The translations under genes were made by a program, and so were the position numbers. The notes under the pieces are model-generated. The model was not told the DNA's origin and did not search any database. It worked only from the letters and a program-made list of their open reading frames with translations. A stretch of 64,000 nt of DNA from Cunninghamia lanceolata (Eukaryota > Streptophyta > Pinopsida > Cupressales > Cupressaceae), in contig BSBN01001251.1 of NCBI GenBank assembly GCA_027924645.1, forward strand, positions 558,001-622,000, written 5' to 3'. This document shows, one piece after another, positions 1-10,528 of the stretch (position 1 is the stretch's first letter; every line of letters starts with the position of its first letter).

Positions 1-1313
1 CTTCTTAACATCCCTTGAGTATTTATATTATGCTTCCAAGCAGGATCATACCTTCTATTTATTTTGCAATTTCTTTGAATGTGACCAGCATTATTGCACT
101 TGTAACAAACAATATCAGTAATCCTTTTCTTTCTGCAATTAACTGATTTGTGTCCAAATTGATTACAAGTATAACAATAACCATTAAAAGAATAATTATA
201 CCTGTACATGTATGCTTGTCTTACAGAAGCATTTCTTCTGAAATTTCTTCTTCTTTGATTTTGCATTTTGTTTTCAGTGGCATCAGTCAAATCAATCTTC
301 TTTCTAGGTGTCTCTCTAGCTTTTGAACATTCTCCTTCTTCAAAACCAAGTCCAGAAGTGTCTCCATATAGTTTTTGTTTACCAAGCATCTTATGCAACT
401 TATTTGAACTTTCTTCAAACTTCAAATTCTTTTCCAACTGCTTTCTAACATCCTCAAGTTCTTTACTTAAAGAAATTATTTCTCCTTCAAATTTTTGGCA
501 TTCAACTGATTTAGCTTCCAATTCAACCTTTGTTATATCAATAATCCTCTTAGCTTCCTGAATCTCCATCTTGAGACTAATAATTAATTTATCTGATTCA
601 TTAACTTGATTCCTCAAATCCATAATTAGACTTCTAGTATTTTCAAGGTCAGATAGTGCTTTGTCTTTTAAATCTCTTTCTTGCTGCAGCTGCAACATTA
701 ATTTTTGGTTCTCCTTCTTATAATTCTTGAGCTCACTCAGAGCATATATAAGCTCTCCTTCCATATCAATCTCACAGTCTTGTTCATCATATTCCTGATC
801 ATCATTACTTATGATGCTGGCTTCTTCTGAATCTGATTGGGTTTGAACTTCAACTCCTTCATTGCCACTTTCTTCACACACCAGAGTGTCCTCTTCTTTA
901 TCATTATCTTGATAAATTCTTTTCAATCTCCTCCATATATCCTGAGCTGTAACACAATCCATAACTTTACAAGTAACATCATTAGATAGAGCAGATAATA
1001 AAGCCTTCTTTGCAATAAGATTATATTCAATAGCTTCTTTGTTATCAGTAATACAATAACCATTCTCAACTATCATTAAAACATCATATCCTAAAGAGGA
1101 TAAATACACTTGCATTCTGACATACCAAACTGCAAAATTTGAACCATCAAATTGAGGAACATCTGAAGCCTTTTCTTCTAAGATAATATCAGACTCAACA
1201 TGGAGAACATCTTTATTAACATCGGAATTTGATGTGAATAATGTCTTTTGTGTCTTCTGACCAGAATGATGCTTAAGATTTCTCATATTCTTATTTCTCC
1301 TGCACTTACCCAT
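1..1313 (-). CDS. gag: Copia gag with coiled coil and two zinc knuckles (partial)
   Basis: The frame is open from an ATG at 1313 to the window edge, about 437 codons without a stop. The gag protein forms the cytoplasmic particle that packages element RNA. The first ~150 residues look like the retrotransposon gag region that begins with a short target-binding segment (residues DVPQFDGSNFAVWYVRM, then a VTAQDIW stretch). Next come an acidic segment and about 150 residues rich in heptad-like Leu/Ile/Lys/Glu, read as a coiled coil. A basic Arg-rich stretch and two CX2CX4HX4C knuckles follow (CYTCNQFGHKSVNC and CYKCNNAGHIQRNC). Large gags with a coiled coil and a GLGF/GLGY-type segment before the knuckles are typical of Sireviruses. 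The ATG is 50 bases inside the primer site. The 3' end is outside the window. Confidence 0.85.
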   Translation of the reverse strand, partial: MGKCRRNKNMRNLKHHSGQKTQKTLFTSNSDVNKDVLHVESDIILEEKASDVPQFDGSNFAVWYVRMQVYLSSLGYDVLMIVENGYCITDNKEAIEYNLIAKKALLSALSNDVTCKVMDCVTAQDIWRRLKRIYQDNDKEEDTLVCEESGNEGVEVQTQSDSEEASIISNDDQEYDEQDCEIDMEGELIYALSELKNYKKENQKLMLQLQQERDLKDKALSDLENTRSLIMDLRNQVNESDKLIISLKMEIQEAKRIIDITKVELEAKSVECQKFEGEIISLSKELEDVRKQLEKNLKFEESSNKLHKMLGKQKLYGDTSGLGFEEGECSKARETPRKKIDLTDATENKMQNQRRRNFRRNASVRQAYMYRYNYSFNGYCYTCNQFGHKSVNCRKKRITDIVCYKCNNAGHIQRNCKINRRYDPAWKHNINTQGMLR

Positions 1314-1363
1314 TGAACTCCACACACAGGACCTACCCAAGCCGATTAAGCTGTAGAAAGGAA

Positions 1364-1380
1364 ACTGGCTCTGATACCAA
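1364..1380 (-). promoter_or_regulatory. Primer binding site of copia element 1 (tRNA-iMet type)
   Basis: On the minus strand the LTR end is followed, after one base, by TTGGTATCAGAGCCAGT. This matches the usual plant initiator-Met tRNA primer site TGGTATCAGAGCCA. It sets element polarity and marks 1382 as the inner LTR edge. Confidence 0.85.
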
Positions 1381-1381
1381 T

Positions 1382-4015
1382 TGTAGGAGTCCGGACAACA
1401 CTGAGAGGGGGGGGGTGAATCAGTGTTGTATTAATTTTCAAACATTTCACAACTTTTTGCAAGCTATCTCTTACAGAACAGATGGAAAGGAATACATTAA
1501 TGATTTGTTGAGTTTATATGCACAAGACTTACAATAACAGATGTAAACAAAACATGATCAAACCAATAATATGCACACACATAGAAGAAATCAAGACACA
1601 ACCTTTTTACCGAGTGGAAAACCCTCAGGGGTAGAAAAACCACTCATGAATTGCCTCACTGGCTTAACTGAAAAACATGCCTCACTGGCAATACAAATTG
1701 TCTCACTGACAAATATTAAGGTCACACTGACCTATAAGCCTTACTGGCTAATACAATGCCTATTAACAAAACATCAATCTTTGTGTGCAAGACACGATTG
1801 CTGTTCAATCGGATTTGCACCATTGTATACAACCTTATACCTCCTGTTTGATTTTCAAATCAAGACCATTTTCTTTTACATACTTCTGCAAACAAGCTCC
1901 ATATATGATTTCTCCATGTGTATGTCTCCAATCATGCATCTGATCTCAAACAATTCATACACCTCATTTAAATTATTTCTGTATACAGTTCTGCTCACTT
2001 CACAAAGCACCCGTGATGTCATTAAATATTAGAGAACCTTTCACATTCTGCAAATTCACAAAACCAAAATCCTATTCATTTTTCCTCTTAGAGATGAAAG
2101 AATATATTTTCATGTTTGAGACCTTTCAACTTCTTTCATAAAGAACCTGCAAAAAAAATCTTTAAGAATTATTTTCATGGAGCCTTTTCCTTAAAAAAAA
2201 ATCACAATATATCTCTGCATCTTCAATCTCAACCTGCAAATATTCTTTCAACCCTTCATATTCTGTGTAAACCTTTTTTTTTTTAATTTCAATTTGATCA
2301 AAAGAAAATCTTTAATCAATTTTATCAATCACCAAAACTCTTTGCAAATTCTCTGCATATTCCTGCAAAAAAACAAACTCTTAATCTTCTCAACACTCTT
2401 CAATAATAATATCTTCCTCAAAAATAATCTTCTCAATCTGCCCTGAAAAATCTTTCATTTGGATCCTGATAAAACTTTTAAGCTTCCACAAAATTTTGCA
2501 TCTTTTTGTATTCTCTGAAAAATGATTTTCATGAAGCCATCTGAAAAGAATCTTTCAAGAAAAACATCCCCAAAAAAAATTTCTCTTTCATCTTATAGAA
2601 AAATCCAATATGAAAAACTTCTTTGTATTTCCTTGTCATTTTATTATCTGTAAACAAAAACCTTTGTATACTTCAATCTTCAACAAACAAGCTTTTCATA
2701 TTCTTCAAAAAAAATCTTCTTCAAAATATTTCAACTACACTTCATATTTTTGAAAAACATTTTGCTTTTACTTTCCTCATAAAATAGAAACAAGAAAAAC
2801 TTTATAAAAATAACACCCCAATAATTTCTTCCTATATATCTGCAAAGTCTCGAAAATAGAAAAGAATCATTTTAAAAAGAAGCTTTCAAACTATATTTTA
2901 GGAAGACTAAAAATGGCTTAAAAAGCCATGCTCACTGCAGTCTTAAGGAATAGACGGCAAGAAGCACGTCAAATCTGATTCGCATGAGGAAGTTTCAAGT
3001 TTTAAACACATCCATTAAAAACTCTTTTCGCGCCCTACATTCATTCAAATGTGACCGTTGATCCATATTTGCCGCCCGAGCTCCATGGAGATAACCTGTC
3101 TAGCGGGTTAGACAAGGTGAAAGGGCCGGTGTGCACACGACTGAAGACCCCTTTAGCAGGTAATACTTAAGTCATAAACCTTTAATCATAAGTCACCAAT
3201 TCAATATAACAAAAGTGCAAACTTGGGTGACGGTCACTGTTCATATGTTGTAAGTTAAAATAAACCTTTAAGAACTATCAAAAACAGCAGACACTATACA
3301 CATTTTGATATAATATAGTGAAGATCTTTCAACCATATAGTGAAGACAATATTGAAATCTGTCACAGTAACTGACAAGCACCACATATCTTGATCATCTT
3401 CCCTAACCATCAGCTCGAAGATTCATTTTGACACAAGATGGATTTAGGAATATTTAGGACTTAAAGTCCTCTTAATACCTAAAACCCTGATCACCAAGAA
3501 AAGTATAGACAAGGAGAATTTAGCTTCTCAATACATACCTCTGCCATATATCATTCTCTTGATATAAAATACTAATTGCACATATGATCATGAACTTCAT
3601 ACAATGAAACTGCAAACATTTCAACCCCCATAAACATTTCAACATTTGTTTGTATGATGAAGACCATGCCACAAGCCACTGCCACTGTATGTCATCTGTA
3701 TCACACTTTGCAACTTGTTCATACGACATGGAGCATGGATCTCAACCATCAAAAAGCAACATGTAAACATATCAACTTCTAAAGCACCAAGAAGGCCAAA
3801 TCATCTGCAAGACTCACATGATGTGATCATCACAAGACATTAAGGATTCAAAAGAATAAACAAACAATACATTGTCTCTGTATTAAATCACTGCTACTTG
3901 AAGTATTTGCACAAGACCAAACACAACTCTGACAGTCATTCTGCATCCCTGATAAACATTCTCACTCAACAACCAACCTTTTTGACATCAATGACAACCA
4001 GTCACCATCACAACA
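1382..4015 (-). repeat. 5' LTR of copia element 1 (about 2.6 kb)
   Basis: In element sense the LTR starts TGTTGTGATGGTGAC, with the shared TGTCATTGATGTCAA motif a few bases in, and ends in CTCCTACA beside the primer site. The end near the primer site carries a G-run hairpin (1395-1429) also present in the other two copia LTRs of this window. At 2634 bp it is twice the length of those LTRs. The middle (2050-2900) is A/T-rich with many short A and T runs. A more GC-rich block lies at about 3050-3180. I could not place a TATA box with confidence. Confidence 0.75.
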
Positions 4016-4593
4016 TTCTGTCTAGTTTGCACACCTTTGTTTCTGTCACATATCATCTGATCTTCATAGTGGTTTTGTCTTACATACCTTGGAATTTTGG
4101 GAGTATCATGCACTGCTGCTTCTTGATCAGGCTCATTCAGACCTATCTCTTCTTCCTGATTTACCGGATTAGGCTGACTCTGACTTACCGGAGAGGATTG
4201 AGTTCCTTGAACCTGAACACCATCTTGGTCATCTTCATCAAGCTCATAAAATCTTGAGGGCTTCTCAATTCCTTCATCAACTTTCACATTAGTGCTTTCT
4301 ATCATCTTTCTCAATCTCTTATTGTAACACCGGTATGCTTTGCTTTGAGTGGAGTAACCCAAGAAAATTCCTTCATCACTTCTAGCATCAAACTTTCCTA
4401 GATCTTCATCTCTTTTAATATAACACTTGCTACCAAATACTCTGAAATATTTCACAGTAGGAGTGATCCCAAACCAAAGTTCATAGGGGGTCTTACCGGT
4501 GTTGTTTCTGATTTGAACCCGATTGAGAGTGTAGACTGCAGTGCTGATAGCTTCTTTCCAAAACATTTGAGGAACATTTGCTTCCAACATCAT
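4016..4593 (-). pseudogene. pol: Copia element 2 integrase C-terminus to RT start (truncated by insertion)
   Basis: The frame continues from the integrase core: the FWKEAISTAVYTLNR segment, then TPYELWFG, FRVFGSKCYI and GIFLGYS. These are the conserved copia integrase C-terminal landmarks. A Ser/Pro/Glu-rich linker follows, and then the segment that opens the RT region (PRYVRQNHYEDQMICDRNKGVQTR-like). The element frame ends exactly where the LTR of element 1 starts. The last few apparent codons before the stop near 3988 are LTR sequence. Confidence 0.85.
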
Positions 4594-5421
4594 TGTCCTG
4601 GCGGCTTCCTAGATAGTCCGGTTCTTTCTCTCAACTACTCCATTCTGCTGTGGAGTCCTAGGAGCAGACAGCTATCTTCTTATACCCTGCTTCTCACAAA
4701 AGTCAATGAACTCACCAGATGTAAATTCACCACCTCTATCAGACCTTAGACACTTCAGTTTCAATCCGGTTTGATTCTCTACCATAGCTTTGAAGATTTT
4801 GAACTTCTCAAGGGCTTCTGATTTCTCCTTTAGGAAGGTAACCCACATCATCTGAGAATGGTCATCAATTAGCAACATGAAATATCTATCACCTTGCAGA
4901 CTCTTGATTCTTGTTGGACCATAGAGATCAGTATGTACTAATTCCAACAATCCGGTAGAGGACTGATCTTTGCTTTTGAAGGCGACTCTGCTCTGTTTAC
5001 CTAGCTAACATTCTTTGCACAAACTATTTGTAGGTTTCATCAATTTTGGAAGATCTCTTACAGCCTGAATATTGCTTATCTTGATGATGTTATCAAAATT
5101 TACATGACACATTCTTCTATGCCATAACCAACTCTGATCAACTTGAACAAATAGACAACTTTTATTTGAACCAACCAGATGAAAGATATTACCTTTTGTT
5201 TGAGTACCGGATGCAATTTCAGTTCCTGAGCTTGTAAAGATTCTACATTTTCCATTCTTGAACCAGAGATCATAGCCTTTGTCCACTAACTGACCAACAC
5301 TGAGAAGATTGTGCTTCAATCCTTCAACATATAGTACATTACCTGTCTTGCTCTTTCCATCAAAAGAAATAGTTCCCCTACCTTTGATTCTACCAGTAGA
5401 ATTGTCACCAAACTTTACCAT
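4594..5421 (-). pseudogene. pol: Copia element 2 protease end, pre-integrase and integrase core (broken)
   Basis: This picks up the frame after the shift at ~5415. It contains the rest of the protease, the GAG-pre-integrase zinc region (WHRRMCHVN ... LCKEC) and the integrase core, with the first Asp in HTDLYGP, the second in SDRGGEF and the Glu in NGVVERKNR. Three TAG codons interrupt it, at about 5005, 4672 and 4608, each where relatives have Gln. All three fit CAG to TAG. The domain order integrase-before-RT is diagnostic of Ty1/copia. Confidence 0.85.
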
Positions 5422-6596
5422 TCCTCCTCATACCTTTCCAAATCCAAGAACTTATTCTTGTCACTAGTCATATGGTGAGAACATCCACTATCAATAACCC
5501 AATCATCCTTTTCTTCCACTTGAGCAGCCAAAGCTCTTTCCACAACCTTGTGATTGACAGATTCAGAGGATATTGAATCTTCTTCCTTGATGGCAATAAA
5601 CACCCATTCATTTCCGGCTTTGCTTCCTAGTTCTAATTCATCATCTGTTACTCCTTCATTGTCATCTTCTTCATGAACATAATAGCAGTTCTTTTGAAAC
5701 CTTTGTCTATTAGTATTAGACCTTGCAGATCTTTCTGGACATCTTGAAGCAAAATGACCAATCTTATTGCAGTTGAAGCACTTAAAGGGTAGTTTTCCTT
5801 CATACTTACCGGATCCTCTTGGCAGTCTCTTTGCAATGAGGGCTTCAAGTTGAGCTGTTTCTGCTTCTTCTTCTTCCATGTCTCTTCTTGCTTGATCATA
5901 CCATGACAACTTCCTTGAAGAGTTTTCTCCCGGATCAAATCTCTGTTTGCCTTTCACATAGGCACTGGCTTTGAAAGTAGATTCAGTCTTGGGAGGATCA
6001 TCTCCAAACTCGGTCATTTCAAATGTAGCTAGTTTGCTAGCCAATTGTTCTCTTGTGACAGTTGTGTGGGCTTTGAATTCATCAATGGCAGCAACCTTGA
6101 TTTTGTAGACAGCAGGAAGGGATCTGAGGATGTTGCAAACAATCTCATTTTCATCCAGAGTTCCACCAGCATTTCTGATTCCACATACTAGCTCATTCAC
6201 TCTTGGCATAAAGGTAGTGATGTTTTCATCATCTCTCATCTTCAATCTTTCAAATTTCCCTTTCAGACTTTGCAACCTTGCACTCTTGACAAACTCATCT
6301 CCTTCATACAGAAGTTCCAGTTTAGTCAGGATCTCATATGTAGTTGGTAGGTCAATAACATTTGAGAGATCTGAGTCATTCAATGCGCTTAGCAGAGCTT
6401 CTTTGGTCTGCAAATTATTTTCAGCATCTGTGATTTCATTCAGAGTTGTCGGACCACCTTGTGGAGGTACATATGGTTTTGAGACCATGGCCAAGTATGC
6501 TTTTCCCATGCATTCCAAGTGACATTTCATGCGACCTTTCTAGAGACTGAAGTTGGTTCCATCGAACTTTGGACTATCCTTCTTGTATGACGACAT
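5415..6596 (-). pseudogene. gag: Copia element 2 gag and start of protease (broken)
   Basis: The natural start is the ATG at 6596 (MSSYKKDSPKFDGTNF), 40 bases from the primer site. Codon 19 is TAG (6540-6542) where the family has Trp, so only the shorter frame from the ATG at 6530 is open. Domains in order are a UBN2-type gag region of about 230 residues, a zinc knuckle CFNCNKIGHFASRC, an acidic linker, and the protease active site DSGCSHHM. A one-base shift near 5415-5421 puts the rest of the protease (GMVKFGDN segment) in another frame. The protein would form the particle and cleave the polyprotein. Confidence 0.85.
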
Positions 6597-6636
6597 CCTG
6601 GATCTCCTCAAGCGGTTAAGCTCCTTTCAGAGGAAC

Positions 6637-6652
6637 TTGGCTCTGATACCAA
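6637..6652 (-). promoter_or_regulatory. Primer binding site of copia element 2 (tRNA-iMet type)
   Basis: On the minus strand TTGGTATCAGAGCCAA follows the LTR end after one base, the same layout as element 1. It matches the initiator-Met tRNA primer site. Confidence 0.85.
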
Positions 6653-6653
6653 T

Positions 6654-7917
6654 TGTTGGATCTAGGGCATACAACTGAGAGGGGGGGTTGAATCAGTTGT
6701 ATAAAAACTTTGCTTCAAACACTCGATTCTCCTTTGTTAGTTAACAGCATATTAATTAATCATCCATGAAAGCATAAAGCATAAACATAAGAGCAGATAA
6801 ACATAAACACATTGAACACCAAGATTTTGACGTGGAAAACCCGGTTAAGGGAAAAACCACGGGGTGATTAACCCAAGGACTATTCTCTGTTAGAAGAATA
6901 AGAAAAAGAATGGCACTTGCCAATTAGGGCTCACTGCCTGAGCACACTACTCACAAAGAGGCCCACTGCCTACAAGGAGACACTCTGTCTACAAAGTGAT
7001 AAGAATCACAATCTTGAACTGGAGAATGACATCTCTACCATGTCCGGATCAGTTCCATTTAAGCCCAAAAACCCCTGCTCTGCCTTTCGCACTTCTCTTT
7101 GCTATACCACACTCATCCACACAATTCACACTCAAAATGAATTCTCAAACACTTATTTATACAAGACATCGACTTAGGAACAATCATCTAAGTCGGCAAT
7201 CAACCATAAGGACATTCACAAGATGATTAATACATCCGGTCGGCCACCACAAGAACATTCGCAAGATGAACAACTCATCCGGTCAGCTAGTCTAAACAAG
7301 AACTTCATCCGGAAGAATATCTTCAATTTCGGGCTCTACCACTAATGCAAATCAACAACAAAACCTCAACACGATCCAAGAACCTTCACAAGCCTGCCTG
7401 AATGACCAAGTACATCTGCACTTTCTCTTCTTACTGGAATCTCTTCTCTTCCTCATCCGGAACTTCAAGAACACAGTCTGTCGCCACTGTCACAATGCAA
7501 AAGGTACTTTTGGACCTCAAAATCATACACAACTCGAGATGACACATCACAAGGACATCCAAAACACTCCTTCCAATCTGCAGATTATGATTATACAATT
7601 CCGGACCTCACCGGACCTTTCTGTGATCCTCTGTCACCTCTGGACACTTGCCGGAACCGGTTCCACACAGACATCCATAACTTCTTCAGATCTTCATGCG
7701 GACCTCTGAAATCTTAACTGAAACATCTCAAGACTCATATCTGCAAACCCTTTAATCCGCATCCTCCGTTTCTCAACTTATACAATACATTTGCCTTCTT
7801 CTCATCACTATTCTTCACTGTTCCTGGCTGAGGCTAATTTTCTCAATATCCTCAGCACACAGCTCATCCAATCCTTCTTGTCAATGCAGTATGAGTATGT
7901 TGACATCAATGACAACA
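6654..7917 (-). repeat. 5' LTR of copia element 2 (1264 bp)
   Basis: In element sense it begins TGTTGTCATTGATGTCAAC and ends GATCCAACA beside the primer site. It shares the start motif, the G-run hairpin (6671-6700) and blocks such as GTGGAAAACCC and GGCTCACTGCC with the LTR at 21920-23246, so the two belong to one family. No second copy of this exact LTR is in the window. Confidence 0.8.
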
Positions 7918-9281
7918 CTGGTTCACCTCATACTTGCAACAAGAAGTTCATTCTACACCATACTCAGGACACCCAGGAATAACCAAACTCCTAATGGATG
8001 TAAAACCTCTTTAATTCTGGAAAGGAATGAAGAATGATGCTATGGGATTTGTAGCAAGTTGTCTAGAGTACCAAAGGATAAAAGCAAAATATCAACACTC
8101 TATATGACTGTTGTATCCACATGATGTACCAGAATGGAAGTGGCAGGTCATAAGTATGGACTTTGTTCAGAGTCATCTAATGTCTTGAAATAGACATGAT
8201 GCCATTTTAGTTGTGGCTAATAAACACACAAAGGTAGCACATTTCATATCGGGGAATTTATCTGAAAGAGCACTGGTTTTGGCTTGCAAATTTGTTCAAG
8301 AAATGTTTAGATTGCATGGAGTTCCTGAAAGGATTATCTCGGATAGAGATGCGCGTGTAACGTCAAGGTTTTGGCAAACTTTGTTCTCTGTGCTAGGGAC
8401 TAAAATTAATAAGAGTACAACTTATTATCCTGAGAACAGATGGTTAAACTATGAGAGTTAACTAGGTTTTGGAGGATTTGTTACAAATGTATTGCATGGA
8501 TCAGCAATATAAGTGGGAAGACTACTTACCACTTGTCAAATTTTCTTATAACAATACCTAACTTTTTGTTATTAATATGATCCCATTAAAAAAATTAGAT
8601 AGAAAAAGATGTCGAACTCCTATAAGCTGGGTAAGCTAGAAGATAGGATTAGCATTAGTCCAGAAATGTTGTCAGAAATGGATGAACAGATTAAGCTGAT
8701 CAGAAAAGATCGGTAGAAACTAATAATAAATAGAAAATTTATGTTAATGTTAAGTGTACACTAAGACAATTCTCGGTTAGAGAAGAAAAGTTCTTTTGAG
8801 GGTCAAACCCCAGAAAATGTTTCATAAAGTATGGAATGTATTCCAAACCAGCTCCTAGATATAAAGGACTCTTCGAAATTCTTGAAGTTAACAATTCTAT
8901 TGATTGCAGAGTTAATCTAATAACAACTATTGCCAGGAGGCATAATGCTTATAATGATTCAAATTTTGAAAATATATATAACAGATGATTATTATATTTA
9001 TAGAATATTTTACAAGTACATAACCCAGGAATAGATATGATCAGGCTTTTTAAATGTTTGAAGTTCGTAACCACTGCTTGTGTAACATAGAGGTAGTGCA
9101 GTGCAAGGTCTAGTGGGACCAGTATTCAAAGAATAGTTCAACATGGGGGGGAATTACCATGAATTTTATCAGCAATTTTCTCATTTATTTCATGCTTTTA
9201 GCAGTTAAACAAAAAACTTGTTTTTAATTATATTTTGATACTTCGAATCATTGAGGATGATTAATCTTTAGGGGAGAGATA
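7918..9281 (+). pseudogene. pol: Ty3/gypsy integrase to C-terminal end, heavily decayed
   Basis: Starting right beside the copia LTR, the plus strand reads HTPYSGHPGITKLLMDV, the H2C2 zinc-finger start of a gypsy integrase. FVASCLEYQ, WKWQVISMDF, HKVAHFI-like, HGVPERIISDRD (second Asp) and a decayed TTYYPE segment follow. Traces of the integrase C-terminus (PRYKGLFEILEV-like near 8850) and a VQWDQYS/TWE-like end near 9110 are visible in shifting frames. Several stops and shifts make it a clear pseudogene. Only the longest piece (8213-8461) stays open. A purine-rich tract at 9268-9281 precedes the LTR. Confidence 0.75.
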
Positions 9282-9620
9282 TGTTACATCCCTAATTATG
9301 GCTTGTATTTACTTTTACTTTTACATGGATAGAAATGAATTTATTGGATAAATATTTTGATGTTGGGTTAAATGTCATTGGAAAATAATGATTTTATTGA
9401 ATATCAATTTTATGATTAAATGCAATGTATATGTTGTACTGATTCAATAATTTAGGTTATGAGATTTTGGTTTATTATTCATAAGGCTTATAAATGGACT
9501 AATGATGCACTGATCAAGATCTGGTGAATTGCAAGTTATATGCAGGATAACAGGTTCTTAGTGACTCTCTGGGAAAGAGAGAGAGAGAGAGAGAGTATCT
9601 TCTGAGGAGAGGAGAATTGG
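9282..9620 (+). repeat. Start of the 3' LTR of the old gypsy element
   Basis: A purine-rich tract (TTAGGGGAGAGATA) is followed by TGTTACATCCCTAATT, a standard gypsy 3' LTR start. The LTR cannot be followed past 9620, where the next element begins. Whether it resumes after 15987 is not visible. It contains a short (GA)n run at about 9578-9594. Confidence 0.55.
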
Positions 9621-10440
9621 TGCAGGAGCACCTTGAAAATCATGTTTTCATTTCTAATAAGGTCTATTTGACCAATGCATTTTTATATCAGTTTGTAGTT
9701 AGGTCTATTTTGTAAGTCCCAAGTGACTTAGGGGACATTTGTCAAGTTGTAATCGCATAATGCTAAAAATAGCAATAATGCCAAAATAAGGCAGTAGGGT
9801 AGTTTTGGTTGGTTGTCTCCCAGCCACTTGGAGCTAGTGTGGTACTACTCGGGGTGAGTTGATAAATGCCCAGAGGAATGATCAAATGATCATCGAATGT
9901 AATCAGATTGAAGAAGTGATCGAATGTGATTGTGTTGTGTTCAGGAGAAATAAAGCATTTCTGTTCTGTCCATTTGATTTCTATTTTTATAACTGCAAAT
10001 CACGCGACTTTAAATTTCTATTCATTTTGCATTTTCCATTGTTGCTGTATGTCGTTGTGAGGCATTCCACTAGTGAGATTTCTGTCAAAATTAGTGGAAT
10101 GACTCTAATGTACCATATGTGTCCATTTCCTATTTTGTTTTCTTGTTTGATAGTACAGATGTGCCGGATCATGGGTTTCGCGCAGTAAGGACGGCCTAGC
10201 ATTTCCATGTGCTAGGGTTAAGAGGGAAGTAAAACTGTGCGACGACAGTTTTGGCGAATTGGCCAAAGGTGATGAGCGTTCACTGACGGAACGCGCCTCA
10301 CCAAAGGGAAAATACCATCGGGGCATTGGAGAAGGATGAAAGACTTGGCTGATGAAGTAGAATGGGTGGTTCATCAGCTGTTAGTTTGTTGACTGTGAGA
10401 ATTTTAGGGCATCGGTCTAGTATCCGCTATGCGCTCCCCA
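9621..10440 (+). repeat. 5' LTR of the chromovirus
   Basis: It starts TGCAGGAGCACC and ends GCGCTCCCCA, with the primer site five bases beyond. Its partner at 15168-15987 has the same length with no net indel. Confidence 0.9.
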
Positions 10441-10445
10441 TCATA

Positions 10446-10460
10446 TTGGTATTAGAGCCC
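10446..10460 (+). promoter_or_regulatory. Primer binding site of the chromovirus
   Basis: TTGGTATTAGAGCCC lies five bases after the LTR. It equals the initiator-Met primer site with one C-to-T change (TATCAG to TATTAG) and a changed last base. Confidence 0.75.
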
Positions 10461-10528
10461 GAAAAGATTTGGGTGGCAAATCGAATCGAGGATTTGTAGG
10501 AGTGGTTGCATTTGGGTGTTGTCTGTGA

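Larger units (their letters stand above)
1..4015 (-). mobile_element. Sirevirus-like Ty1/copia element 1, 5' part
   Basis: This is the 5' half of a minus-strand copia element: LTR (1382-4015), tRNA-iMet-type primer site, then an open gag that runs off the left edge. The outer LTR end lies inside the coding frame of a second copia element at its RT start, so this element inserted into that one. The five bases beside the outer end are TTCTG. The matching target-site copy would be at the far end, outside the window. An uninterrupted gag of over 430 codons, against riddled frames in all neighbours, makes this the youngest-looking insertion here. Protease, integrase, RT and the second LTR are not visible. 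Confidence 0.85.
4016..7917 (-). mobile_element. Ty1/copia element 2, 5' half, interrupted by element 1
   Basis: This is a minus-strand copia element with 5' LTR 6654-7917, primer site 6637-6652 and a broken gag-protease-integrase frame. Coding similarity stops at 4016, where element 1 has inserted at the first residues of the RT region (the CDRNKGVQTR segment). RT, RNase H and the 3' LTR must lie beyond element 1 or be lost. On the right, the LTR end abuts a gypsy integrase frame, so element 2 itself landed in an older gypsy element; the flanking bases there are CTGGT. It carries four in-frame TAG codons and one frameshift. Confidence 0.85.
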
